In this document: in pieces, positions 11,734-25,559 of the stretch | How positions within the stretch are numbered: the first letter of the stretch is position 1 | How the letters are laid out: the number at the start of each line of letters is the position of its first letter | Assembly (NCBI RefSeq): GCF_026210795.1 | Contig: NC_089449.1 | Location: forward strand, 434,001 to 498,000 | DNA: 64,000 bases | Direction of reading: 5' to 3' | DNA from: Rhizophagus irregularis | Lineage: Eukaryota; Glomeromycota; Glomeromycetes; Glomerales; Glomeraceae | Program-made: the position numbers and the translations under genes | Notes under the pieces: generated by a model | What the model was told of the DNA's origin: nothing | Database searches by the model: none | What the model saw: the letters and a program-made list of their open reading frames with translations, nothing else

Positions 11734-12949
11734 AATGATTATGATCGATATATTCCACATGCATGTTGAGTACCAATAGTCCCAATAAAATTATAGTTAA
11801 TATTTACTTTGGTGATTAGTTTAAATCATATATTTATTTTGATATTTTAACATTTATATAGATTTTACTATTTATAACAAATTTAACAAATATTTATTGA
11901 AGAATCGTTTATCTATGAATCTTCCGTGAATCCATCTTATTTAAAAGACAATAATTTGAGGGAAAGCAAATATGTAGTATGATGCTGTGAAAGAGATATA
12001 TTTTATTGTTATTAACTGAAAGGTGCCTTTATACCGATAAAAAAGAAGGTAGCGTGTCAGAAATTTGAAGAATTTATTATAGTTATAGTAGTTTTACGAA
12101 TAAAAATTTATGGTGTTCAACAGTCTACGTTAGTATTCAAAATTGTAGTTAATAACAAATTAATATTTCTTAGATTTTACACTAGATACAAGATATTAAT
12201 CAACGTTCTTATATGATTTTTTGAATTATTATAATATCCAAATTCATTAATTAGGGTACGGGGAGTTAGGGTACAAGAAATTTCGTTGTAGAGTTGTAGG
12301 GATCATATTAAAAAGTAACAAATAGTATAGATGATAAAGCAAATTAATTTATAATTAACGCAAAAGCTTTTCAAATCATGCGGAGTACGTATGATTTATC
12401 GATTACGTATTTATTGACCAGTAAAATAAAGGGATTAATATAAGAGAGTCCGAACCTGCCAATATTTAATATACAGCATCAGTCTCTACAGTACTTCCTT
12501 GAGTAGCATTGGAGTACTATTCAACAGCAATTTTCGACATTTTGAAATAACCAATGCCCAGTGTTAATTGTGATTTTATTTTAGCTGAATAAACATACTT
12601 TGTGAGTTCTGAAAATTAAATGAATACTCCAATTCATTTAAGAATAAGGACAGTTTGATTCCGCCTGAATGTTCTGAAGGTATACTTTACCGATTATTTG
12701 TAAATAGATATCGTTACATCCGCATGATGCATGATGTATTACACGTGATAAATATGCCTCAATGGAAAGGTGATAAATGAAAATTTATACGGTTAGTTCA
12801 TTGTTTTCATTGTTAATATGGCGTATTAAACTCGTAATATAAAAAAAGACTGATTGAGTTCCATTTATTCCATTTTCAAAATTTTGTAAGTAAATTTAAC
12901 TATTTTCTATCTCAACATATTTTCTATTTTTCCAGTAGCGCTCTTGATA
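11734..12949. other. Intergenic, no gene seen
   Basis: AT-rich spacer between NMIR copies D and E. No frame of note, no family remnant and no clear repeat were found. Confidence 0.5.
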
Positions 12950-13672
12950 ATGGACCTACTAGTCCTACCACAATATGATGATTACCATTCAACCTAAAGA
13001 ATGGATTATTCAAGTCCATTTTTTTTGTTATAATAATCAAGCTACAGATGAACAAGAAGTACTTGAATTATGTAAATTAAAGTTAAATCCCAATTTTATA
13101 TTTCTTTAGGTGGTGAATATTGCTGAAAAAATATATATAACTATAACTCTACATACTTTGTGGAGTTTTGGTTATCCTCATAATCGTGGAATAGCTGTTA
13201 TGGCGAAGATAATAATTTTTTTTTAATTCATGTCAGAACCAAAAGTACATTGCATTTAACTTTTAATTACATATCTATATCTAAATCGGCCGAACGTAAG
13301 TAGTTTCTCTTAACATTATTTCCAGAAAATTAAATTCTTACTAATGAATCTTTTTTTTGCAGCATATTGTCCTAATAGAATGATTATCAATTTGTAAAGC
13401 GAGGTTAAGCTAATTAATAACTTCCACGATTACGTGCAATCGGGTGATATAATGATATCACCTTTATCTGAACATGAATGTATTTTATCTACCAATGACG
13501 ATGATCAAAAACTGTTTTGCCTTAAAGGAAGTAAAAGGAAGAACTAAAAGAAATTCAGAGGTATATATAATTTATTAATTATTTATTTTAAATTTAAGTA
13601 TTGTAACAATTGTAATAATTTAGAATTTTGTTGATTTACACTTTGCAGTTTTGTATTGAACTTGTACTAAGT
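12950..13672 (+). pseudogene. NMIR family copy E, remnant
   Basis: A heavily decayed family member. The first 45 or so codons of the N-domain are recognisable at 12950-13095 (a QPKEWIIQVH-like stretch, then QEVLELCKLK). A splice-acceptor-like TTTTTTTGCAG at 13352-13362 precedes a trace of the third-MIR exon up to about 13560. A last-exon trace (CIEL after a TTTGCAG acceptor) lies at 13649-13672. Most of the N-domain and the first two MIR motifs are gone. It lies in tandem between whole copies D and F. Confidence 0.6.
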
Positions 13673-13864
13673 ATTTTTGTTTAATGATATTCATTCAATT
13701 TATATTACACAAAAATATTATTGACGAATCATAATTCACGATATATGCGGCACAGTAAAAAACATATTTCTCAATTCAGCTAAATGATTTACCAGTTTCA
13801 GTATATATAATAAGAGACGTAACTATAAAAGTTATTGTTCTCCCTTTCTTCAAATCTTTTAATT

Positions 13865-15118
13865 ATGGAATTACCAACATATAATGGAACTTGTCATCCG
13901 GATAAATATATTAAAAGAATGCGTGCATATTGTAAAATAAATCAAATTACAAATGAAAATGAAATACTTGAATTATGTATATTAATGTTAGATTCTATTT
14001 TAACTATTCCTAATGAAATTAATTCCCTTGATGAATTGACTACATCTCTTAAATCACATTCAACTTTTAATATATTTAAAAATACTTGTAAAGCGAAATT
14101 AAAATTTTTAAAATATGTTTCTGAAAAAGAAGGAGGAAATACGGCCATTTTCCTTGCAAATTTTCGTTCACTTTGTGATGATGCAGAAATTGATGATGTT
14201 GAAGAAATTACAAACTATCTTTTAAATACTTTATCATCAGATAAATTCCTCAAGGTTGAATTTAAAAGAAAATTAAATGGTATTAATTCAGTTGATGAAA
14301 TATTAGAAATATTTAGTGATATCGTAATTGATGAATTAAATGTTATTAGATATGGTTCTTTAGTAGCATTTAAACATGTTGCGACTGGAAAATATTTATC
14401 TAGTTGTAATAAAAATTATTCAACAGGTTCAGGATTTCAAATAGTTAGTATACTATATATATTATTATTATTAACGTTTAATTCATTTATAATACTAATG
14501 TGATTTCTTGTTCTTAGGTATTTGCGAAAAATAATTTATCACCAAACTCTGTGTGGGTTATTTCAAAAAATGTCCAATTGCCAAATGAACCTTTTGATAA
14601 ACCTCTTTCATATGGAAATCCCTTTTATTTGATACATAAAGTTAGTGGTAATAAATTAGATATGGATAAAAGATATAAATCTCCTACAACTAAACATGCT
14701 GAAGGTATTTATTTTGTTTATTACTTTATAAACGATTTCACATATATAATCAGTTTTTTTTTCATCTTAGTGTGTACAGCGCCTACAGTATCACAACCTC
14801 AGAGATTGCGGCTTATAGCAATTAATCCCGTAAATAATGACAATAATAACAATAATAATTGCATATTATCAAAAGAAATAATTAATATACAAAATCTTGA
14901 GACTAAATTAATTTTAAGAAGTCACGATTTCACATTTACTCTTGCTAACAAAAATTATCAAGAAGTTGTCGGCCATGATAAAAGAATGGGTGGTAATGAT
15001 GAGGTATGTTACTGTTATATATAGTATATATGTATATATTAGTATTTTACTCAGTTATAATTTTTAATCTATATTTCAGTGGTGTATTGAACTTCTTGAT
15101 GGTACACAACTTGAATAG
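13865..15118 (+). CDS. NMIR protein copy F
   Basis: Four exons (13865-14443, 14518-14704, 14771-15003, 15080-15118) give 345 residues. I start at the ATG at 13865 (MELPTYNG), the family start. The N-domain includes FLANFRSLCDDAEIDDVEEI, the most conserved block of the family. MIR 1 is SLVAFKHVATGKYLSSC with YSTGSGFQIV. MIR 2 is FYLIHKVSGNKLDM, followed by YKSPTTKHAE. MIR 3 contains LRSHDFTFTL and YQEVVGHDKRMGGNDE. The last exon codes for WCIELLDGTQLE. An Asn run interrupts MIR 3. The protein lacks a signal peptide, unlike secretory-pathway MIR proteins such as SDF2. Confidence 0.8.
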
Positions 15119-18100
15119 ATAACGATAAAATCGATATTTTGCAAATGATTTATATTGAATACAGTTATTTTCTATCTTGTTCTCTCTTATATCTCTCAAC
15201 TTATTTCTCATATTTCTTCCCGTCTGATTATAGATAATTCATTCCTGGAACTTAAGAGATTGGTGCATAGGATGGTTTCTAATATCGATGCCCCAAGTCT
15301 GTAAAAAGTCGGCAGCTTAGGAGATAATTTGAGAAGAAACTTACCACTTTATATTGTATTTAATCATCTTCTACCTATTTATATATTTTGCCAGATTTGC
15401 CGAGAGGCAGCAGTGCTCATAACACTGATAAGTTATAATAGCTAATCTATTAATTCATAATTTACTATTCATTATATTAATAAACTTTCTTTTGTTTTTA
15501 TGAACCCGAAATTAGTTCGTGATCTATAAATTTTTTAATCCATAATTACAACGCATATATTGATTATTAAATATCGATATCTGGTCATTAACATGATAAG
15601 TGGCAAAACATAATTCATTTATTGAGCGAAGGGAAAGTTTTTTTCCTAGAATTTTATTGTCGGGTAGTATAGTGAAATTAATTATGGAATGTTTCGTTCG
15701 TTACAAAAAATTTTCTATTTTTGTTTGATCAAAATTAATTAATCGATTAAGGCGCATCAAAAATCGGTTAATCTATTAATTTAATCGGTTAAAATTCTCG
15801 AATAAGCTTACTTTGAAGACTTTTTAATATATTAGCAAGCTTATCAACCCAATTAAATTTTTTATAAAAACTCGGTGACTAGTATCATCTCTTAAAACTA
15901 CAATATGTTGAACTCTTTACTCCAATTTTCTCAAATCACTATATGTTGACGCTTGATAATAAGGCAAATATCCTAATTAAATAATTATTCCACACGCTCT
16001 ATTTCATAGCTCAATGATACCTGCTAAATTTTTGTATCTCAATATTATTCCATAGTTAATTTCATTTGAACCTTTATGATGCTAACGAGATCCCAAAAAC
16101 CATGGAATTCAAAAATAATGAATTGATAATTTTTATTTATTAAATTTATAAAATAAAAGCAATACACTGTCACATTATATATATAACAAATATGGTATTA
16201 GTAGATTTATTATATATTTACTGTATATTTAAATGCTATTATAAAACATAAATGTATTTATTTTTATCTCTTCACACATAAAAATTATTAAAAATTAAGA
16301 AAACGTACGTGAACTTTTTTTTATATTTTCATAATTTTTCTCCGTACTGCCTTAGATATTATTTCACGGACCTAGTATATACTGAGACATTAAAACCTTG
16401 GGTGGTGTAAAGAATCCTCGTTACATCAAGCCCTATTACTTCTACTTCATCGCCGAAGTTTAATCTTTTCGTCCACTAAGCCCTGGGCTTGGGCACCTGG
16501 TTAGTTCAAATTATAATAATATATGACAAACGAAAAAAGATTCTCGTATATTTGTTTTAGTACGTCTAACGATTTAATTGATTTAATTGAACTTTTCTTA
16601 TTAAGTGTATCGATATATTATAAAAAGATACTAACGTCATTTTCATGTATTATTATAATTTTATAAAATATTTGAATTATAAAAAATGAAAACAATATGT
16701 GGTAGCCTTTTTTATACGTTCAATGTCTAATTTTTATTTTTATCTTTATAGCTGAATGAGAAATATACAATGTATCATTTAGTCAAGAAGACTCCAAACT
16801 AAGCGAAGCAATCAATTCCCAATCGACTACATAAAAAAGCATTGTAAAGCTGCTCGAAGACAACATCTTGTCGTATCCGTGAAGTGAGATAATTTAAACT
16901 TCGTCCCACTGTAATTTTTTTTAAAAAGACAAGAATATTGTTAATTTAACAATCACGTGAACAAATCCAATAAAATTCGTTAAAATATACAATTACTACT
17001 TTACTTGAACCACTCTTAAACCGCGGAAATAGGATGAACTTTATCGGAGAACATGATTCGTGAATTTCTGAATAACAATTCGGACAATATATTTAATTTT
17101 CCCTTCTTCAGTCAACAAAGTTCGGATAAATCCATAATTCAAAATGGACATGTTACATCAATTATCCTAATTTAAACAATTGCTTCGAAGTACCACTGGA
17201 AGTACAGTCAGTACAAGGCCCCTGAATATGAACATTGATCATTAGAATTTATAACCTCCGTCCTCCGCAGTGATAATAGAAAAATATCATATATTGTTAA
17301 TTGTCAATAGAATATTTTAACCAGATTATCTTTTGAATAATAGAAGAGGAATGGAGATAAATCACCCTATCAACAAAAAAACCTGTTTTACCTGTTTTAT
17401 TGTAAATGGATGATCCGTAAAATTTCTAATACGGGTCAGCATTACTTGATAATTTTGGCCGATATTGCGAAACCCAACATGACGGGAAGTTGATTTACCG
17501 ATATACAATAAATTAATTACCTATCATACAACAATGATATCGATGCCGCCGATTTTTCTCATCATAAATAATGATCTACTTCATTAAAATATATAATTTT
17601 GTGGATTGTTTTTCAAGCTTTTTCAAGTTTTAGATTGTTCATTTTTAATACAATCGATATGACAAGTCCGATACTCCGAATATTTACGTAAATTATTTGT
17701 GTAATTTTTCTCAATGATTAAAAAATCGGTAGATTAAAAAAAGAATATTATTAATTTAGTATGAAATATATAAAACAGGAAAGTAGGTTTTTTTTCAATG
17801 ATATTTAGTTGATGATTGAAAATGAAAAAAAAAAACTAAACCAAAAAGCCTCTTTTACTTTTTAACAATAAATAATAAAAAATAAATTGACTCGTAAAAT
17901 TTATGTCATTTAATCTTATGCTATTGGCGCAATTAAACTTGCAAGTTTAGCCTATTTTTTTTTTTTGGTTGAATTTTATTGAAATGTTCATACAAAGAAA
18001 CTTATTGAAGCTGCAATTCGTACATCATTTACTTTTCTCTCTTTATCAAGATGATCATAAAATAAATAATTTAAACAAAAATGAATTTTACCGAGAATAA

Positions 18101-18791
18101 ACAAATAATAAATAATAACTATGTGGGAAATTGCCCAAATACAGGTTATAAAAAAAAATTTTCAGTTTGTGGCGTTTATTATAAGAGGAAAATTTTATTC
18201 AAAAAAAACAAACAAAAAGAAATTAAGTTTTCGTTTTATTTGTTTTTGGGTGACAAAGTATGAAAAAGGATCTCTTTAGATAATAAAGGTTAGATTAACT
18301 ACGGCCTACAATAAAAATATTAGACTATAAAAGCATTTTTATATACCAACGAATCAAAAATACAATTAAACGGCGTGGGCGTATGCAAAGTTGATCTTTC
18401 AGCTGTTAACAGGTTAATCATAACAAATTTAATTTAAATTTGAATTTTCTTTGTCTTTTGCCTTGAAAATTTTCAATATTGTCGGAATTTATGTACCGAA
18501 AAAAAGATGAGGGTACTCACCTCACTTCTCACAAATTATGCTAAAGTAACAAATTTAAGAATTCATCAAACCAAATGTGGTAAACAATTTCTACAATTTC
18601 CGCCAAGTCATCATCATTGTAAGAAATAAACATTTAGTAATCATGTGGTGTATATGAAAGGAAAATTACGTGATTTACGTCTTTTTCAATGATTTCTTGA
18701 TAATCCAACAGATATAAATACTAGGTCATTTTACCGTCCTCGGAACCTCTCAAGACCTTTGCATCTTTCGCAAAAATCTTCTTTTATCAAA
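15119..18791. other. Long intergenic stretch, no gene seen
   Basis: About 3.7 kb with no convincing coding signal. A 60-codon frame at 18081-18263 is Lys/Asn-rich with no recognisable domain, and I do not count it as a gene. A less AT-rich block at about 16380-16505 stands out from its surroundings but shows no clear tRNA or SINE structure. The last 200 bases are presumably the promoter of the peptidase gene. Confidence 0.45.
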
Positions 18792-21700
18792 ATGGCTTCC
18801 CAAGTACCATTACAAATATCAAACACAACAACAACCAATTTGAGCTCGGTTGACGCTCGAGGAGGCCTACGCAAGAGTTTTCCTCATTGTATCGCTAATA
18901 ACCTTCCCAAAGAAACTGTAAAATCTGTAATTGATAATATCTTTAAAAAAACTTCTGGCAAAGACGCAACATCAGTTTATACGTCTTCAGCCGAATGGAT
19001 TCAATCACTTTCCACCTCAATTGCTAATGAACTCTCCGCAAACTTTAATGTTCCTGCTGAAAATTTCTCAGAATCCTCCACAAAAATTGCTAATGTTGTT
19101 TCTGGTATAGGAAATGGAACTTGGTCATCTGGTATTACACCTATTAATGCAATTAAGGATCTTGAAACAAATGTCCCGTTGTATATTTCCGATTACTTTG
19201 ATCAATTGTCTGGTTGGTCAAGAGAACATGTTTTCGACGAACAAAAAGCTAGAATTGGAAGCATTATTTCCGGTTTAAATAGTTCAAGTAAACCTTACCC
19301 TGCAGCAAGCCCTCATGGTCCCGAAACCGCTTTATCCGGAAAATATGGTAGGAATTTTTTTTGTCGAAATTAAATAAAAAATCAACATAAAAAATTAATA
19401 TTTTTTTTTTTCTTTTATTTTAATATAGTGAAAATTAACTGGAAGCTATCCGCTGCTAACGTTGACCGCCCATTTAACATCAGTCCAGGCACTGCTTCAT
19501 TTAGTTCGGAAGCTGAACCAAGTAGCGGTGAAGTTTACAGATACTTTGCATTCATTGATTCTAGCAAGCTAGCCATTTCAATGGAAAAAGATGGTTCAAT
19601 CAAGAAAAATCTTTACAATTTCACTGATCCTTCCCAGCTTTGGAGAATTGGTAGATATATTAAATATATTCATTCCATTAGTCTTTCGTTTTTTCATTTC
19701 CTAACGGTTAATCACGTGATAATACAGATAACTACGGAAACTTTTATGCGTTGTATAATAAGAAATATGGAGCATATCTAGGAAAAAGCCTTAAAGCGAA
19801 TAAAGAAAAGTAAATAATTTTCTTTTCTTTTTTTTAAATAAAATAATTGACGTTTCAATTAAGCTATATTGTTTATCAATTAGACCCGACAACAACTGGC
19901 ATGAATCTGCAGTTTATCTTGTTGAGAATGATGAGCACACTTATTCGATTGGATACACGCGTAATAATAAACAGCTTGACTCTGCTGATATATTGAGAAA
20001 TCTTACCCTTGGTAAAATTTAATTTTAACGTTATAAAAAATGCATTTTACTCATTATATTTAAATAAAAACTTTTTTTCTTTTCCTTTTATAGTTACTAT
20101 CCCGTTAGTAGCATGGCGTAATCCTTCAGGAAAATTCGTGAGCATTGAATCTAATCAAGGATCTTTGAATTTTTCAGATGGTGAAACACACGGAAGTACT
20201 ACAATTCCAAAACCGGAACAACTCTTTTTATTCGTTCCTCATCCAGGTAATTATTTGTAATTCAAGGTCAATTGATCATTTTTTTTGGAACGAAAGAAAT
20301 CATGAATTAAATTTTCCTGTTTTAAATTTTTATCACATTAGATTTCTCAACCAAATCAGTTATTATTGGCCAAAATGAAAAATTCCTTGAATTTAATCCA
20401 TCAGATTCAAACAAATCATCATCTTTTGGCTTCGAGCTTAAAACTCCTGAAAGATTACCTTTCATATTGTTTGACTATGATCAAAATATTTACCCAAGGT
20501 AATCAATCAACCATTAAATCAAATAAATTTCTAATTTTAAAAAAATAAGTAATTTTTACTTTTATTAATCATTTTATACGTTCTTATTATATAGGGGCGC
20601 AAATTTTTTAGCTTCTCGCTTGCAACAACCTTCAATTTCAAAAGCGGCTGTTCCCCCACCTGGTAAAGGAACGCGAGTTAGAGTCTGGAAATCTGATCCA
20701 TCTGTCAAGACAATCGGTATACGCGAACTTTTCTTAATAAATACTGATATAAAATCGGGACCAGTTGATTCTTGGTTCGAAACAGTATCAACAGCAAAAC
20801 CGATAGCTCCTGATACAAATGGAGATTTCTTATTAGATTTTGACAATACTCCTTCACAAGCTCCCAACGAATCAGATAATCACACTCGATTTGATGTTGT
20901 ACATACTTTTTCAACTGTTCGATATACATATGATTTGTTATTGGGTGATTTAGAATATCTTGATGGAAATCCACCACAAATAACCAGACCTTGGGGAAAT
21001 AAAAGACTTCAAATATTTCCTCATGCTGGAGAAGAAGCTAATGCTTATTATAGTCGCGAAGAAGGTGCTTTGAAATTCTTTTTCACCAAGAGAAAAGATG
21101 GTACACCAATCTTTTTGTGTAGAAGTTTAGATGTGGTGGCTCATGAAGCTGGCCACTCCTTTTTGGATATTTTACAACCTCAATGGAGATCTGATGGACA
21201 AACTGGTGGTTTCCATGAAGCTTTCGGTGATTTATGCAGTTTATTTGTTCTTATCTCTATGGTAAGTATACATTGTTAATAAGTAAATCAAAATTATTTT
21301 AAAAATTTAAAATATTAAAAATTTTTTTTTTTTTGTTAGGCCGATATTGCAGATTTATTTGTTACTTTAACAAAAGCAAATTTAAGAGACCCGAACAATT
21401 TCTTATCAGCTGTAGGAGAAGAATTTGGAGACGCCTTATTCAATAATAAAGGAAAAGGTTTAAGAAACTTATCTAATGATCTTATAGGTTCCAAAGCTCA
21501 ACCCGAAGTACATGCTTTATCTTTGGTAAGTATAAACTTCATGTAAGACTGAAGTGTATGACGTAGCACGAAAAAATTATTAAACTGATTGTCTTTTTTT
21601 TAGGTTTTCAGCGGATTTTATTATGATGTATTAGTTGATGTATTTGCATTAGAAAGGAATCCAGCAATTAAGGGTGACACTGATACTTTATTGGATGTGA

Positions 21701-21986
21701 GTATAAATGGTTTTTTTATTTTTTTTAAAAAAAATTTCAATTACTTAATTTATAATAATTTTTTTTATATGCATAGGTTGCGACTGCCTTGCGCAGAGCT
21801 CTTATTATTGCAATACGAGTATCTTCCGAAAGTTCAACAAAAACAAAATTCCAAGAACTTGCAACAAATTTGGAAACTGCTTTTGAAACTTTAAGTAGAA
21901 GATTAGGAGTAAATTTATCTAGCTGGACAGAAGTTGTACGAAAGCATGCTAAAGCTAGAGAATTATCTATTGCTGGCTTGAGTTAA
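18792..21986 (+). CDS. Zinc metallopeptidase with thermolysin-like HExxH...E site
   Basis: Ten exons (18792-19347, 19429-19650, 19728-19809, 19884-20011, 20094-20246, 20342-20498, 20595-21261, 21340-21525, 21604-21696, 21777-21986) give 817 residues. The ATG at 18792 is the first one in frame. The catalytic site is VVAHEAGHSFLD, followed 20 residues after the last His by GFHEAFGDL, the spacing of the third zinc ligand Glu in gluzincins (thermolysin and fungalysin type). Residues of about 185-430 form a beta-rich region with repeated Trp/Phe/Tyr and Gly motifs, possibly a beta-trefoil. The C-terminal part is helical. No classical signal peptide or pro-domain is evident, so secretion is doubtful. 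It could be a fungal offshoot of a bacterial M4-like family; I do not know its substrate. Confidence 0.8.
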
Positions 21987-22083
21987 AGAGTTACATTCTG
22001 TAGTTTTTGTAAAAGAAAGAAATTAGTTACGTATTATATACATATATAGTTTATTATTATCTTATTATATTTATGTATATTGA

Positions 22084-22217
22084 ATATGAGTCTTTTTTAT
22101 GTATAATTTGAATATATTTGTGAATAAATATTAAATTTATTAAAAAAAAAAATACGAGTCTTTATTATGTATAATTTGAATAAATTTGTGAAATAAATAT
22201 TAAATTTATTAAAAAAA
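22084..22217 (+). repeat. Tandem duplication of the peptidase 3' flank
   Basis: Two adjacent copies of about 67 bases, 22084-22152 and 22153-22217, share the core ATGTATAATTTGAATA and end in AAATATTAAATTTATT followed by A. They lie just beyond the peptidase stop codon, probably over its polyadenylation region. Confidence 0.75.
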
Positions 22218-24233
22218 TTTACGTGTCATCAATTTTATTTTTACACAAATTACAAAACTACAAAATAACTATATAACTATAATTACTATGGTAGAAAAAA
22301 AAAGATTTACGTGTCAACACGAAGAATAAATCACGTGATTTGGAGTAAATGCAATGACTGTATGTATAATGTTGGTCAAATATCTCGCATTAAAAGCATT
22401 AAAACATCATTCCTTCATCAAACGTCATTATTATCAGATATTGTAGACGACTCAACTTGTATCGAGCAATTTTCAATTAAATTTTCTTCATTTTTACTAT
22501 ATTCTTATTCTTTGTTTTCTTCCTATATTCTTAACTTACCCTTAACATTTCTTGATGAAGGTCATCCTTATTCCGTTTTATCTCATCCAGTGAATTATAA
22601 AGTGGGCAGTCGCGCCCTAGTCTAAAAAAAATAAAAAAAAATGCGAGCTTCACGGCTTTGATTTTCAAATGGGTTTAATTTATTTTAGTATATTTTTAAT
22701 TTTATATTTTTAGGTTATGATTGACTAAAATTGAACATCAAATTATCGAAATTTTCTATTTTTACTTTTAATGTATTACGGTAAATAAAATGTATAATGT
22801 TTTATTAAACTTGTTGATTTGAAGAGTTCCCCCGAAAGAATAAATATAGTGTATGTTACATACCATATAGTGCTGCATACAGTACCCGAATCATTATTCA
22901 AGAAAGGCTAGGTTAGATTGAAAAGTACCCAGGCCTGGGGGTGACTATGTAAGGAGAGGGTACTACAGTCAGACCTCGATCTGATATTCGATATACCAAT
23001 ATATATTAAAAATTCGATTAAAATTTTACTTTCCTACTATATGAGAGAACATATAAATTATCAGTATAATTTTGATATAACGATATTTTTTTCAAAGATT
23101 TTCATATGGATCTCATCATATCGTTATATCCTTGTATACAGGGAATAACTTTTGGCCAAATATCAAATTTTGGCCAAAATTAGCACCAGATACTTTTCAA
23201 AAATATCGAAATTTACTGTTAAAATAGTATAAATAGTCACGGTACTTCAGAGGGGAACTATTGCAGGGGAAGGGGGGTACTGTACGCAACGTTGTACGAT
23301 GATGAAGTCTTCTAATTTTCCAATTCCCAATAAAAATTGTAAAAAAGCTTCTAATGCATATAATAACATAAAAAGAAGCATATAAATTTAGAATGTTGAA
23401 TAGATTGAACTTTAGAAAGTTCAAATCTAATACTTTCATATTAATTAAAGTTATCATTTCCATATTAATCATTATCCTTACAGTCCTTACAGAAAGCTTA
23501 ATTATTAAAATGTACACTCTATTGAAAATAGACAATAAACTCACGGTCACCCATGTGAATAATCGAATAATCTTTGAGAAATGCACGTGAAATTATGGGC
23601 TTATTTATGCAATGCAAGTTTGTTTAATGCAAGTTGAAAATTTCATGGCTTCTGTATATATGATAACATTTGATAAAATTCTTTTTCTATCATACGCCAC
23701 ATATCATAATTGATTTTATCTGTTTATCAAATAATTTTACTAAAAAAAAAAAAAAATTTCGGTAAAATATAGCATTTTATTGTATATGATGATTTTCCTG
23801 CTGAAGATCAACACAAAGTAAAGTGAATTCATCTACTGGAATTTCCCGCATCAAACGCATCAAACGCATCAAATTGCATCAAATTGCAGAATAATTTACA
23901 ATGTGAATTGCAGGAATTGCAGGAATTGCAGTATAAAACAAATGTTTAACCAAAAATTGAATGAACTTTCTCATGATAAATAGTTTAAATAGATTCTATG
24001 ACGAAAATCAGTGGATTTTTAATAATTCCATATTTATCATTTCAATAATAATAGAATCCCAAGTTTTATTCTTTTTTAGTTTAAGTCAATAATAGATGAC
24101 ACAATATTTTTTTTAATAAATTGTCGATCCTGACATTTTGTTCTTTAAGATCAAATAATATTTTATTATAATGTCTTAGAGAATAATACATATGATGGTA
24201 AGTTATATGGTTCATTGAATATAAACAAAAAAG
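22218..24233. other. Intergenic with a possible DNA-transposon end and a small tandem repeat
   Basis: No gene is supported; a 104-codon frame at 22311-22625 has no recognisable domain. From about 22968 to 23150 the sequence TACAGTCAGACCTCGAT leads into A/T-rich GATATA-type palindromic words (GATATAACGATAT and ATATCGTTATATC), the look of a pogo/Tigger-type non-autonomous element, but a matching terminal inverted repeat was not found. At 23844-23935 short units (GCATCAAAC, then GAATTGCAG) repeat in tandem. Confidence 0.4.
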
Positions 24234-25559
24234 TCACCGCTTTTCAATAAGCCACTGTAAAAGAAAAAAAATTAAAAATTAAAAAAAAAATTAAATTTAA
24301 AAAAATTTTTTATTTTTAAAAAAAAATAAAAAAAATTAATATTCAATAAATAATGAATTACCTCATCATCTCTGCCAACTTTTTCTTTATGTCCGACAAC
24401 TTCTTGAAGTATTAATGGTTTGGTATCGTTCTTGTCGTTCTTGTTTTCGTTATCATCTTCAATCTCGAAAGTGACATCTTGACTACGTAACATATAATCA
24501 GTTTCAGTCCTTAAGTAAACTCTGTCTCGTGCTTTTAAGTAAGGTGTCTTATTTTCTTGATTAGTTTGATCATTTTTAATGAATTTCAAATTAGTCCATG
24601 CAAATTGAAAACAATGTACTGTAAGAAAAAAAATTTGATATCTATTAATAAAATTATATCTTTTTTTGAATATAAAATAAAATAAATATATATGTATTTA
24701 TGTATACCTTCTGCATAAGACGTTTTAGGAGACCTATAAAAGTCGCTCAGTGATAAAGTCGTTCCGGTCTTTTTATGAGTCAAATAAACAACATCATCAT
24801 ACAAAACTTTATTTTTTTGAAATTCGTCTTTATGGCTTTGATTTTCACAGCTTAGATACCACCAACAATTTTCATTGAGTATCTTTTCACCACAAAATAC
24901 CTAATATAAAATGATAAAAAATATTAAAATTTATTAACGTGAAATAATTTAAATAAAAAGAAACATGCTTAACTCACCACTTGTCTTTTAGATCCTGTTT
25001 GATAATTTATCTCTCTACTTGATAAATATTTACCAGTTACAAGATGTTTTATAGCTATCAAAAATTCAGGACCATATTTAATTGCTTTTGAACTATCTGA
25101 AATAACTTCGCTATATAATTTATAAATTTCATCTATCGATGTGACGCCAGTTACACGTTTTGAGAATTCGTTTTTAAAAAATTCATTCGATGAATATGTT
25201 CTCAAGAGACGATTTTTAATTTCTTGTGGATTATCAATTTCCGCTTTATCACAATGTGAACGAAATTCGGCTAAAAATGCTGTAGTATCGCCACCTTCTC
25301 CACCTTCAAATTTCATTTGATCTAATTTGCGTTTGATACCATCTTTATATATAGAAAAAGTGGGGTGGGCTTTTAGAGCCTTTATAAGATCATTAAGATT
25401 ATTACATTCACCGGGAACATTTATCGATGCATCAATATTTAATTTACATAATTTCAAAATATCTCTTTCTTGTCTGATATTATTTATTATACATATTGTT
25501 TGAACTTGTTTTACCCATTCATCAGGATGAACGGTTCCATTATATTGCGGTATATTCAT
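24234..25559 (-). CDS. NMIR protein copy G
   Basis: Four exons (25559-24978, 24900-24708, 24618-24362, 24254-24234) give 350 residues. The N-domain opens MNIPQYNGTVHPDEWVKQVQ and contains FLAEFRSHCDKAEIDNPQEI. MIR 1 has IKHLVTGKYLSS and YQTGSKRQV. MIR 2 has VYLTHKKTGTTLSLSDFYRSP. MIR 3 has LRSQDVTFEIE, an Asn/Asp/Lys run, and LQEVVGHKEKVGRDDE. The last exon codes for WLIEKR. Broken copy L at 45800 is nearly the same in exons and introns, so the two come from a recent duplication. It is the first of four tandem minus-strand copies. Confidence 0.8.

Noticed and set aside
12255-12280. TTAGGG word as telomere-like repeat
   Set aside because: It occurs once only and is not tandem.
16380-16505. 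GC-richer block as a tRNA-derived SINE or small RNA gene
   Set aside because: One A-box-like word can be found on the minus strand, but no convincing B box, cloverleaf or terminator.
22311-22625. 104-codon frame as a secreted or membrane protein
   Set aside because: No recognisable domain, start context or neighbouring exon; the composition follows the AT-rich background.
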